9,079 bases of DNA, taken from positions 1 to 9,079 of the forward strand of contig JAFQUL010000225.1 in NCBI GenBank assembly GCA_017408535.1. The letters are read 5' to 3'. The position numbers and the translations under genes are program-made. A model generated the notes under the pieces. That model was not told the origin of the DNA and did not search any database. It saw only the letters and a list, made by a program, of their open reading frames with translations. Positions 1-6,944 of the stretch are shown here, one piece after another (position 1 is the stretch's first letter; every line of letters begins with the position of its first letter). The DNA is from Clostridia bacterium. GTDB taxonomy: Bacteria; Bacillota; Clostridia; Oscillospirales; CAG-272.

Positions 1-22
1 CCCCTCGTCAGAGGGAGGCAAG
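1..22. repeat. possible edge of a dispersed palindromic (MITE-like) repeat
   Basis: The first bases form a small perfect hairpin, CCCTC-GTCA-GAGGG at 2-15, followed by GAGGCAAGG. This resembles the ends of the short, non-coding dispersed repeats with CTCCCTC...GAGGGAG cores that are common in Clostridia genomes. Only the edge is inside the window, so neither terminal inverted repeats nor a target duplication can be seen. The resemblance is from memory. It could equally be the tail of an unrelated gene or hairpin. Confidence 0.3.
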
Positions 23-93
23 GTCTTCATATTTCCAAAAAAACTCGACAAATCATTTATATACATATCTAATAAAATAACAAAAACTAAAAA

Positions 94-138
94 TGCGGAA
101 GAAGTTTGAATTTTTTTACTTCTTCCGCACTCTTTTTT
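94..138. terminator. bidirectional Rho-independent terminator after the hydrolase array
   Basis: A perfect 12-bp inverted repeat pairs 94-105 (TGCGGAAGAAGT) with 118-129 (ACTTCTTCCGCA) around a 12-nt loop. On the plus strand it is followed by CTCTTTTTT (130-138). On the minus strand the hairpin is followed by TTTTAGTTTTTG (complement of 82-93). It can therefore stop transcription in both directions. For the minus strand it lies about 80 bp past the stop of the last hydrolase gene and is the natural end of that transcript. A plus-strand gene further left, outside the window, could use it too. Confidence 0.78.
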
Positions 139-166
139 ATTAATTTAGTTTATTTTTTGCGTGTTT

Positions 167-199
167 AAGGGCATTGAATTTTTTTACAGCCCCTTTTTT
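167..199 (+). terminator. weak second terminator-like hairpin
   Basis: AAGGGC (167-172) can pair with GCCCCTT (189-195) with one bulged C, leaving a 16-nt loop and then a run of T to 199. The stem is short, so it is a weak candidate. A U-tract follows it only on the plus strand, so it would not end the hydrolase transcript. Its loop contains the same 14-nt string as the loop of the stronger hairpin at 94-129. Confidence 0.25.
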
Positions 200-210
200 C
201 TTAATTTTTA

Positions 211-1575
211 TTATCTGTCTTCTGCTTTAAGCTGACCGACCTCTACCCAGTCTCTCTTACCGCCGTCAAGAATGAGTACCCAGTCCTGACCCTTGCCGCG
301 GGTCTCAGGGACAAATACTGCCTTCCTCGGCTTGAGATAGCAGATCAGCTTCTCCTCACCGGTACGGGGATTGTACCAGGATGCACGGAGGAACTGAGTC
401 TTTATAAGAGAACCGTCAACCTTGATCTCACGTCCGTGGGGAGTGTAGATGAAGGCGTAGTCCTTGCCCATTGCAGCAGAGATCTTGCCGAAGAGCATAT
501 CATCCTCGGAATTGAGAACCAGCTCGGGCGCGGGGGTAAGATCGAAATAGGGCCTTGAAAGACGGAGCTTCTGAAGATACTTAAGGGTATCTGCCCCCTC
601 GTGACGGAGTGCGTGGTGCCAGCCCTTGTTATCGTATCCCATCTTGGTTATATTGCCGATGTAATAAGGGCACTTGTACTGTGTGAGAGGCTCGTAAAGG
701 AAGAATGCAACGATGGGGTTACCGTAGGTCTGTCCGCATGCGCCCGACAGAATACTGCGGTATGCGCCCTCACGAATATCGGCGCCGTCCCAGCGCTTGA
801 ACTCATACGCCCAGTTGGCAACGTGATCCTCGTAGTGTGCCTCAGCATCAAGGAATGGCTTGCCGGTCGCTGCCATCTCGGGGAAGAGCTCCTCGGGCTC
901 ATAGGAAAAGTCAACGGTGTGGCCGCTCTGTGAGCAGATAAAGTCGAGATAATCCTTGTCGCAGCCAAGCTCTCTTATTGTATTGGAGGCTCCGCGGGGA
1001 TGGAAGGTCATAAGGTGAGTATTATCACCCTCGCCTGCCTTGATACCTGCCGCAAGGCCGTCGAATATCTCGTGCATATAGGGAGCAACCGCAACGTCAC
1101 CGCCCAGCATCCAGATGATGTTGTTTCTGTGACCGATACGCTCTGCCAGCCACTTACCGTAGTCGTATGAAGGCTGATATCCTGTAAAGAGGGTGTTGTT
1201 CGGATCGTTGTATTTACCGTTCCACATAGGAAGAATAGCTATATAGATTCCGTATCTCTCCGCACAGTCAAGGCAGAAATCGATATGATCCCAGTAGGAA
1301 TACTCACCGTCGGTATCGAAGTCAAGCTTGTCAAAGGGAGGCTTGATGGGATGACGGCCGTATTTGTTGGTGTAGTCGTAAGGCTCGGTACCGCCAAGCA
1401 GGATGCACTGAAGAACGTTGAACTTCTGCTCTGCTCTTACAGACATATAGAGCTCAACCTCATCCTTGGTAAGGTGCTGAAAAATATCCCAGGAGGTGTC
1501 ACCCTGGTAAAAGAAGGGTGTGCCGTCCTCGTACTGTATGTATTTACCGTTTTCGTGTATTTTAAGCTTCTGCAT
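211..1575 (-). CDS. DUF4038 / apiosidase-like glycoside hydrolase, copy A (last in array)
   Basis: A 454-residue protein with the DUF4038 (apiosidase-like, GH140-related) TIM-barrel layout. The N-terminal part has a short beta region ending in DGTPFFYQGDTSWD (residues 17-30), then FNVLQC (52-57). The barrel motif NIIWMLGGD ends at Asp160 and LDAEAHYED contains Glu245; these two acids are the candidate catalytic pair by position. Residues about 360-437 match the small C-terminal beta domain (Pfam 'putative collagen-binding', PF12904) that usually follows DUF4038, with YAFIYTPHGREI, NPRTGEE and QDWVLILDGG. There is no signal peptide or membrane segment, so it should act in the cytoplasm, probably removing sugars from imported oligosaccharides. 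The substrate is unknown; the apiosidase link is family-level only. ATG at 1575 is preceded by AAGGGAAGG about 9 nt upstream, in a 17-bp gap after copy B. It is the last gene before the terminator. Confidence 0.88.
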   Translation of the reverse strand: MQKLKIHENGKYIQYEDGTPFFYQGDTSWDIFQHLTKDEVELYMSVRAEQKFNVLQCILLGGTEPYDYTNKYGRHPIKPPFDKLDFDTDGEYSYWDHIDFCLDCAERYGIYIAILPMWNGKYNDPNNTLFTGYQPSYDYGKWLAERIGHRNNIIWMLGGDVAVAPYMHEIFDGLAAGIKAGEGDNTHLMTFHPRGASNTIRELGCDKDYLDFICSQSGHTVDFSYEPEELFPEMAATGKPFLDAEAHYEDHVANWAYEFKRWDGADIREGAYRSILSGACGQTYGNPIVAFFLYEPLTQYKCPYYIGNITKMGYDNKGWHHALRHEGADTLKYLQKLRLSRPYFDLTPAPELVLNSEDDMLFGKISAAMGKDYAFIYTPHGREIKVDGSLIKTQFLRASWYNPRTGEEKLICYLKPRKAVFVPETRGKGQDWVLILDGGKRDWVEVGQLKAEDR

Positions 1576-1592
1576 ATTTATTTACCTTCCCT

Positions 1593-2951
1593 TCAGTCGT
1601 GTATTATCTGTCCGATCTCTTTCCAGTCTCTCTTGCCGCCGTCAAGTATAAGCACCCAGTCCTGACCCTTACCCCGGGTCTCGGGAACGAATACTGCCTT
1701 TCCCGGCTTGAGGTAGCATATCAGCCTCTCCTCACCGGTACGGGGGTCATACCAGGATGCGCGGATAAACTGAGTGTTTATCTGAGAGCAATCAACCTCT
1801 ATCTCTCGCCCGTAGGGAGAGTAGATAAATGCGTAATCCTTACCTCTTGCGGCAAAAATACGTCCGAAGAGAATATCGTCCTTGGAATTAAGCACCAGCT
1901 CGGGTGCGGGAGTAAAGTCAAAATAGGGTCTTGACAGACGGAGCTTCTGAAGATATTTAAGGGTCTCTGCCCCCTCGTGACGGAGTGCGTGATGCCAACC
2001 CTTGTTATCATACCCCATCTTGGTTATATTGCCGATATAGTGGGTACAGCTGTACTGAGAAAGGGGCTCGTAGAGGAAGAAGGCCACCGTTGCGTTGCCG
2101 TAGGTCTGTCCGCAGGCGCCAGCAAACACGCTTTCATACGCACCCTCTCTGATATCGCTGCCATCCCAAAGCCTGAAATCCTCAACCCAGTTGGCAACAT
2201 GGTCCTCGTAATGCGCTTCTGCATCGAAAAAGGGCTTTCCCGTCTCTCTCATAGCAGGGAAGAAGGCGGTGGGCTCATAGGATGCATCAACGGTGTGGCC
2301 GCTCTGTGAGCCGAGGAAATCAAGATAGTCCTTGTCACAGCCAAGCTCACTTACCGTATCGGACCGTCCCCAGGGATGGAAGGTCATAAGGTGGGTATTA
2401 TCACCCTCTCCTGCCTTAATACCCGCCGCAAGGCCGTCGATTATCTCGTGCATATAGGGCTGTATTCTGATATCGCCCCCAAGCATCCAGATAATATTGC
2501 TTCTGTGTCCGAAGCGCTCCGCCAGCCACTTGCCGTAGTCATATGAGGTGCGGTAATCGGTGAAAAGAGTATTATCCGGAATATTATACTTGTTTTTCCA
2601 CATGGGAAGCAGGGCTACGTAAAGTCCGTATTTCTCCGCGCAGTCAAGGCAGAAATCGATATGATCCCAGTATGAATACTCTCCGTCCGTATCCGGGTCA
2701 AGCTTGTCAAAGGGTTCCTTGAGGGAATATCGGCCGTATTTATTCGGAACGCGATAGTCCTCGGTTCCGCTCAGAAGAATACACTGGAGAACATTGAAGC
2801 TCTGCTCCGCTCTCACCGACATATAGAGCTCTGCCTCGTCTTTCGTAAGCCGCTGAAAAATATCCCAGGCGGTATCGCCCTGGTAGAAGAACGGTGTGCC
2901 GTCCTCATACTGCAGAAATCTGCCGCTTTCGTGTATTTTAAGCTTCTGCAT
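1593..2951 (-). CDS. DUF4038 / apiosidase-like glycoside hydrolase, copy B (middle)
   Basis: A 452-residue paralogue of its two neighbours with the same two-part layout: DUF4038 barrel (about 1-345) and small C-terminal beta domain (about 358-437). The candidate catalytic acids are kept: Asp160 at the end of NIIWMLGGD and Glu245 in FDAEAHYED. It is a mosaic by sequence. Residues 1-200 and about 306-345 follow copy A, while about 212-282 and 376-410 follow copy C (for example SPYGREIEVD and SQINTQFIRASW are shared exactly with C and not A). The ATG at 2951 lies 1 bp after the TAA of copy C. The only purine-rich site, AGGGA, sits further away than usual, so translation is probably coupled to copy C. 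It has no signal peptide. Enzyme class is well supported; the substrate is not known. Confidence 0.88.
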   Translation of the reverse strand: MQKLKIHESGRFLQYEDGTPFFYQGDTAWDIFQRLTKDEAELYMSVRAEQSFNVLQCILLSGTEDYRVPNKYGRYSLKEPFDKLDPDTDGEYSYWDHIDFCLDCAEKYGLYVALLPMWKNKYNIPDNTLFTDYRTSYDYGKWLAERFGHRSNIIWMLGGDIRIQPYMHEIIDGLAAGIKAGEGDNTHLMTFHPWGRSDTVSELGCDKDYLDFLGSQSGHTVDASYEPTAFFPAMRETGKPFFDAEAHYEDHVANWVEDFRLWDGSDIREGAYESVFAGACGQTYGNATVAFFLYEPLSQYSCTHYIGNITKMGYDNKGWHHALRHEGAETLKYLQKLRLSRPYFDFTPAPELVLNSKDDILFGRIFAARGKDYAFIYSPYGREIEVDCSQINTQFIRASWYDPRTGEERLICYLKPGKAVFVPETRGKGQDWVLILDGGKRDWKEIGQIIHD

Positions 2952-2952
2952 A

Positions 2953-4314
2953 TTATTTTTCGTCCCTGTTGTCGAGGGTTATCTGCCCGATCTCCTTCCA
3001 GTCTCTCTTGCCGCCGTCAAGAACAAGCACCCAGTCCTGACCCTTACCCCAGGTCTCGGGCTGGAAGACTGCCTTTCTCGGCTTGAGATAGCAGATCAGT
3101 CTCTCCTCACCGTTACGGGGGTTGAACCAGGATGCACGGATAAACTGAGTGTTTATCTGAGAGCAGTCAACCTCTATCTCACGTCCGTAGGGAGAGTAGA
3201 TAAATGCGTAATCGTCACCTCTTGCGGCGGATATTTTACCGAAGAGAAAATCATCGTCTGAATTGAGCACAAGCTCAGGTGCGGGTCTGAAATCAAAATA
3301 TGGTCTTGACAGACGAAGCTTCTTCAAGTGTTTCAGCGACTCTGCACCCTCGTGACGGAGTGCGTGATGCCAGCCCTTTGTGTCGTAGCCGTACTTTTCA
3401 AGATGACCGTAATAGAAGGTACATCCGTACTGTGTAAGAGGCTCGTAGAGGAAAAATGCGACTATAGGGTTACCGTAGCCTTGACCGCAGGCACCTGCAA
3501 AGACGCTCTCGTATGCGCCTTCTCGGATGTCGCTTCCATCCCAGCGGCGGAAGTCAGCGACCCAGTTGGCAACGTGATCCTCGTAGTGAGGCTCAAGGTC
3601 AACATAGGGCTTTCCGGTGGGAATAAGCTTTTCAAACAGATTTACGGGATCGTAGGAATAATCAACGGTATGTCCGCTCTGTGAGCCGAGAAAATCAAGA
3701 TAATCCCTGTCCCCGCCCAGCTCACTTACAGTATCGGAGGGACCGCAGGGGTGGAAGGTCATAAGGTGATGGTTATCATCTCTCTCTCCCGCTTTGATAC
3801 CTGCCGCAAGACCGTCGAATATCTCGTGCATATGAGGCTTGACTTTTACGTCGCCACCAAGGATCCAGATGATATTGGTCTTATCTTTATATCGCTCAGC
3901 AAGCCACTTACCGTACTCATAGGAGGGGCCGTAGCCGCGGAAAAGGGTATGCTCGGGATTATCGTAACTGGAGTTCCAAAGAGGAAGAAGACCCACATAC
4001 ATACCGTATTCCTCAGCAAGCTCCACTGCCTCGTCAACGCCCGCCCAGTAGGAGTACTCACCCTCGTCATCATATACGAGAGCATCCTTTGGCTCAACTA
4101 ATGCATAACGGCCGTGCTTGTTGGGGAAGTCTGAAAAAGCAATGCACTGAATGACGTTAAAGCCCTGAGAAGCTCTCACCGACATATAAAGTCTTTTTTC
4201 ATCCTTTGTCAGACGGTGAACAAGATCCCAGGCGGTGTCTCCCAGATAAAAGAAGGGGGTACCGTCCTCGTGCTGTATAAATCTTCCGTTTTCGTGTATT
4301 TGAAGTTTCTGCAT
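2953..4314 (-). CDS. DUF4038 / apiosidase-like glycoside hydrolase, copy C (first in array)
   Basis: A 453-residue member of the same family and the first translated of the three. The start shows the family signature clearly: DGTPFFYLGDTAWD (17-30) and RASQGFNVIQ (47-56). The candidate catalytic acids are Asp155, ending NIIWILGGD, and Glu241 in VDLEPHYED. The C-terminal beta domain includes YAFIYSPYGREI and QDWVLVLDGG. It is the most divergent copy in the N-terminal half. The loop after FNVIQC is about five residues shorter than in A and B, and the surrounding residues (AFSDFPNKHGR) differ, which could change substrate fit. ATG at 4314 has a GGAG site eight bases upstream. It lies 84 bp after pfkA, with a strong hairpin in the gap. 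It has no signal peptide and is presumed cytoplasmic. Confidence 0.88.
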   Translation of the reverse strand: MQKLQIHENGRFIQHEDGTPFFYLGDTAWDLVHRLTKDEKRLYMSVRASQGFNVIQCIAFSDFPNKHGRYALVEPKDALVYDDEGEYSYWAGVDEAVELAEEYGMYVGLLPLWNSSYDNPEHTLFRGYGPSYEYGKWLAERYKDKTNIIWILGGDVKVKPHMHEIFDGLAAGIKAGERDDNHHLMTFHPCGPSDTVSELGGDRDYLDFLGSQSGHTVDYSYDPVNLFEKLIPTGKPYVDLEPHYEDHVANWVADFRRWDGSDIREGAYESVFAGACGQGYGNPIVAFFLYEPLTQYGCTFYYGHLEKYGYDTKGWHHALRHEGAESLKHLKKLRLSRPYFDFRPAPELVLNSDDDFLFGKISAARGDDYAFIYSPYGREIEVDCSQINTQFIRASWFNPRNGEERLICYLKPRKAVFQPETWGKGQDWVLVLDGGKRDWKEIGQITLDNRDEK

Positions 4315-4353
4315 AGCTATGTCTCCGATCGGTAGATCTTTTTTCGTTTATTC

Positions 4354-4387
4354 TGCGGGCTGTCTCACACAAGTGGGACAGCCCGCA
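4354..4387. terminator. strong hairpin between pfkA and the hydrolase array, no U-tract
   Basis: A 15-bp inverted repeat pairs 4354-4368 (TGCGGGCTGTCTCAC) with 4373-4387 (GTGGGACAGCCCGCA) around the 4-nt loop ACAA, with a single non-Watson-Crick position (4365/4376). It starts 11 bp past the pfkA stop, where a terminator would be expected. Read on the minus strand, however, the hairpin is followed by GAATAAACGAAAAAAG, which is A-rich rather than U-rich. It may be a weak terminator, an RNA stability or processing element separating pfkA from the hydrolases, or a leader hairpin of the array. Confidence 0.5.
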
Positions 4388-4398
4388 AATATACATAT

Positions 4399-5463
4399 TT
4401 ATGCCAGCTCGTTAGCAATATCATAGAGATCCTTGATAACGTCAAGGGTCTTTGCACACTCTGCCTTCATCTTTTCAATATCCTCAGGGGAGAACTTGTC
4501 AAGATCGCCGTCCTTGAGCTTGTTCTTATACATACGGTCAAGAACGAGAGCGTACTCGATGTCGCGTGAAACGATCTTACCGTCCTTCTCACAGATAACA
4601 AGATTGCTCTTACCGTCAAGAAGTGCGTCAACAGCCGCATCACCCATTCTTGCTGCGGTAAATCTGTCTCTGAGGGTGGGCTTGCCGCCGCGAACGATGT
4701 GAGCAAGACGTGCAAAGCGTGACTCAACGCCGGTCTCAGCCTCTATTCTCTTGGTAAGAGCTTCTCCGAACTCTCCGCCAAGTCCCTCGGATACCAGCAC
4801 GATAAAGCCGCGTGCACCTGCAGCGCGCTTAGCCCTGATCCTCTCGATAGCGGCATCAGCATCAAAGGGAAGCTCGGGGATAGCGATAGCTACCGCACCG
4901 ACGGCAATACCTGCCTCAAGCGCGATATAGCCTGCGTCTCTACCCATGACCTCGATAACTGCACAGCGTGCGTGAGACTCGTGGGTATCCTTAAGGTTGT
5001 CCGCCATATTCATAACGGTATTCATAGCAGTATCAAAGCCGAGGGTGTAGTCGGTGGAGGTAATATCGTTGTCGATAGTTCCGGGAATACCGATGCAGGG
5101 AACACCGTGACGGGTAAGGTCGGTAGCACCTCTGAAGGTGCCGTCGCCGCCGATGGCAACGATACCGTCGATATTGTTATTACGGCAGGTCTCAACTGCC
5201 TTTGCCATGCCCTCCTCTGTTGCAAACTCAAGGCAACGGTCGGAATAAAGCACGGTACCGCTACATGCGGTAATATTAGCGACCTTATCCGGGGTAAGCT
5301 CAACAAGCTCACCGCTGATAAGACCGGTGTAGCCCTTCATAACGCCTACGACCTCAACACCGCGCGCAAGCGCAGCAAGAGTTACCGAACGAAGTGCGGC
5401 ATTCATTCCGGGAGCATCGCCGCCGGAGGTAAGTACGCCGATTTTTCTGAATTTCTGTGCCAT
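4399..5463 (-). CDS. pfkA: ATP-dependent 6-phosphofructokinase
   Basis: A 354-residue PfkA-family enzyme that phosphorylates fructose 6-phosphate to fructose 1,6-bisphosphate in glycolysis, in the cytoplasm. Motifs in order are LTSGGDAPGMNAALR (11-25), IGGDGTFRGA (104-113), GIPGTIDNDI (125-134, catalytic Asp131), EVMGRDAG (171-178) and HIVRGGKP (255-262). Gly108 in GGDG and Gly128 in PGTIDND mark the ATP-dependent type; pyrophosphate-dependent enzymes carry Asp and Lys there. Against E. coli PfkA the active site is kept, but effector-site residues differ by eye (Arg25 to Leu29, Arg54 to Glu52, Glu187 to Val191), so ADP/PEP control may be altered. It runs about 30 residues longer at the C terminus. 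I chose ATG at 5463 because AAGGAGA lies just upstream and the conserved fold begins there; an in-frame TTG at 5493 lacks that support. It follows pncC by 60 bp. Confidence 0.95.
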   Translation of the reverse strand: MAQKFRKIGVLTSGGDAPGMNAALRSVTLAALARGVEVVGVMKGYTGLISGELVELTPDKVANITACSGTVLYSDRCLEFATEEGMAKAVETCRNNNIDGIVAIGGDGTFRGATDLTRHGVPCIGIPGTIDNDITSTDYTLGFDTAMNTVMNMADNLKDTHESHARCAVIEVMGRDAGYIALEAGIAVGAVAIAIPELPFDADAAIERIRAKRAAGARGFIVLVSEGLGGEFGEALTKRIEAETGVESRFARLAHIVRGGKPTLRDRFTAARMGDAAVDALLDGKSNLVICEKDGKIVSRDIEYALVLDRMYKNKLKDGDLDKFSPEDIEKMKAECAKTLDVIKDLYDIANELA

Positions 5464-5492
5464 TTTATTTTCTCCTTGATCTTGTTGATTCA

Positions 5493-5521
5493 ATTTTATT
5501 TACTGCGGCATAGCCGCACAA
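5493..5521 (-). promoter_or_regulatory. weak possible pfkA promoter
   Basis: On the minus strand TTGTGC (complement of 5516-5521) is separated by 17 bp from TAAAAT (complement of 5493-5498). The -10 is one base off consensus, but the -35 is poor, and a small hairpin (5504-5518, TGCGGC-ATA-GCCGCA) lies between them. pfkA may instead be read from the upstream genes. Confidence 0.22.
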
Positions 5522-5523
5522 AG

Positions 5524-6003
5524 TCATTTTATAAGTGAGAGGGCAAACTCCGCCGTAAGGAGCCTGATCTCCTCACGTGACAGTGAGCTGTCGTGATCAA
5601 GCCGATAGGCGACAGTTCCCTTTTCATCGCTGTAGCCTACGTAAACAAGTCCGACCGGCTTCTCAGGGGAGCCGCCGCCGGGACCGGCTATTCCGGTAGT
5701 GGATATACCAACGTCAGCACCGAGACGCTCTCTGATGCCTGCCGCCATCTCCCGGGCTGTTTCCTCTGACACAGCACCCACACGGTCAAGTGTTTCGGGT
5801 GAAACTCCGAGAAGAGTAACCTTAGCTGAGTTGGCATAGCTGACAGCACCGCCGAGATACACCGATGAAACACCGGGCAGGTCGGTAAGCAGCTTGCCGA
5901 GAAGACCGCCGGTACAGGACTCGGCAGTAGCGAGAGTTCTGCCGCCCGCGGTAAGATTAGCTACCGCTCTCTCAGTTATATTTCTGATATTATTTCCTAT
6001 CAC
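5524..6003 (-). CDS. pncC: nicotinamide-nucleotide amidohydrolase (CinA C-terminal family)
   Basis: A 159-residue stand-alone version of the CinA C-terminal domain. In bacteria this domain deamidates NMN to nicotinate mononucleotide and ammonia, recycling pyridine nucleotide back to NAD. The family signatures are all present: TAESCTGG (26-33, with Ser29 the likely nucleophile), SYANSAK (55-61, with Lys61) and STTGIAGPGGGSPEKPVGLVYVG (101-123). The length matches the single-domain PncC/YgaD type, and the N-terminal MoCF-like half of full CinA is absent. The start is GTG at 6003, supported by GGAGGA seven to twelve bases upstream. It begins 12 bp after the LysR stop, so its ribosome binding site sits in the short gap and translation may be coupled. 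No signal peptide is present; it is cytoplasmic. The biochemical role is family knowledge; the identification is firm. Confidence 0.93.
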   Translation of the reverse strand: MIGNNIRNITERAVANLTAGGRTLATAESCTGGLLGKLLTDLPGVSSVYLGGAVSYANSAKVTLLGVSPETLDRVGAVSEETAREMAAGIRERLGADVGISTTGIAGPGGGSPEKPVGLVYVGYSDEKGTVAYRLDHDSSLSREEIRLLTAEFALSLIK

Positions 6004-6015
6004 AGCACTCCTCCG

Positions 6016-6912
6016 TTATATTCCCAAGGATTCTTCAACCGAGGTTATCAACCGCCGTGCCGCCGCAGAAAGAGGGGTACGTGACAGATAAACCAAGAGA
6101 AACCGCCGCTCGGGAAAGGCAGGCTCCACATTCAGCTTGACGAGAGTACCCGTCTTAAGATCCTCTTTTGCAAAATCCTCAACGATGGAGGCAACACCCA
6201 TGTTCCTGCGGGCAAACTCAAGGATCAGATCACTTGTGGCAAGCTCGATGGCCGGGTGAAGCACATCGCCGAAAATACCGTCAAGATATCTTCTGGTACT
6301 GCTGTTTTTCTCAAGCATTATAACGGGATATTCCGCAAGCTCGGAGTATGAGACCATCTCCTTTTTTGCCAGAGGATGGGTGGGAGGGACTGCAAATATG
6401 TCGCGTATCTTCTTTACCTCAAGGGTAACGAACTCCTCGCCGGAAAAGGATAACTCTCCGTCGTCGGATATCACGCCGAAGTCAAGCACTCCGCTCCGAA
6501 GAGCTTCAAGAGTCTTTGGCGTGGGAGCGTTGGTGATCGTCAGCATCACCCCGGGATATTCCCGGTTGAACTTCTCTATATGGTCGAGAAGGAAGAAACG
6601 CAACGTCATGTCAGATGCGCCTACTCTCAGAACACCGTCCGAGAGACCGGCTATCTCTCTGAGCTTGTCCTCCCCCGCCTCGAGAAAGGAAAAACCGCGC
6701 TTTATATAACCGTAGAGCAGAGTTCCCTCCGGAGTCAGAGAGACTCCGCGGTTGGTACGGAAGAACAGCTTAGTTCCCAGCTTGTCCTCAAGCTGGGCGA
6801 TCTCGGAGGACACGGCAGGCTGTGAAATATAAAGTGCGCGCGCCGCCGCAGAGATCGACTCGCTGTCCGCCACCGCTACAAATGTCTTGTAGAGAGTGAT
6901 GTTGTCGATCAT
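6016..6912 (-). CDS. LysR-family transcriptional regulator
   Basis: A 298-residue LysR-type regulator of normal family length. The N-terminal winged helix-turn-helix (about 4-62) has the typical pattern FVAVADSESISAAARALYIS, QPAVSSEIAQLEDKLG and LFFRTNRGVSLTPEG. A linker helix follows, and then the periplasmic-binding-protein-like effector domain (about 90-298), starting GVLRVGAS. The effector and target genes cannot be read from the sequence. Most LysR genes are divergent from their target; this one instead lies 32 bp downstream of glyA on the same strand and 12 bp before pncC, so it is probably co-transcribed with both. ATG at 6912 places the helix-turn-helix at the expected distance, but its ribosome binding site is poor: AAAGG sits about 15 bases upstream. 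Expression may therefore be low. Confidence 0.92.
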   Translation of the reverse strand: MIDNITLYKTFVAVADSESISAAARALYISQPAVSSEIAQLEDKLGTKLFFRTNRGVSLTPEGTLLYGYIKRGFSFLEAGEDKLREIAGLSDGVLRVGASDMTLRFFLLDHIEKFNREYPGVMLTITNAPTPKTLEALRSGVLDFGVISDDGELSFSGEEFVTLEVKKIRDIFAVPPTHPLAKKEMVSYSELAEYPVIMLEKNSSTRRYLDGIFGDVLHPAIELATSDLILEFARRNMGVASIVEDFAKEDLKTGTLVKLNVEPAFPERRFLLVYLSRTPLSAAARRLITSVEESLGI

Positions 6913-6944
6913 TTTATATCTTTTTTACCTTTTCAGATTTGTGA

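Noticed and set aside
2..109. Open plus-strand frame at the left edge that might be the end of a gene
   Set aside because: It runs into the terminator hairpin before its stop codon and no family signature is visible. Another frame ending in two TAA codons at 70-75 is equally short and featureless.
1285..1665. Plus-strand frames opposite the three hydrolase genes (also near 601, 1977, 2896, 3328, 3751)
   Set aside because: They recur at matching places in each paralogue because the paralogues are similar, and they look like shadows rather than genes.
4315..4398. Separate promoter for the hydrolase array
   Set aside because: No pair of -35 and -10 elements with acceptable spacing stands out in the gap; the best candidates match poorly and overlap the hairpin or the pfkA end.
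5464..5493. Upstream TTG start for pfkA adding ten residues
   Set aside because: The added residues are not part of the conserved fold, and the strong AAGGAGA site falls just before the ATG at 5463.
4972..5538. 188-codon plus-strand frame opposite pfkA and the pncC end
   Set aside because: It mirrors pfkA codon structure, has no recognisable domain, and crosses a real intergenic gap and ribosome binding site.
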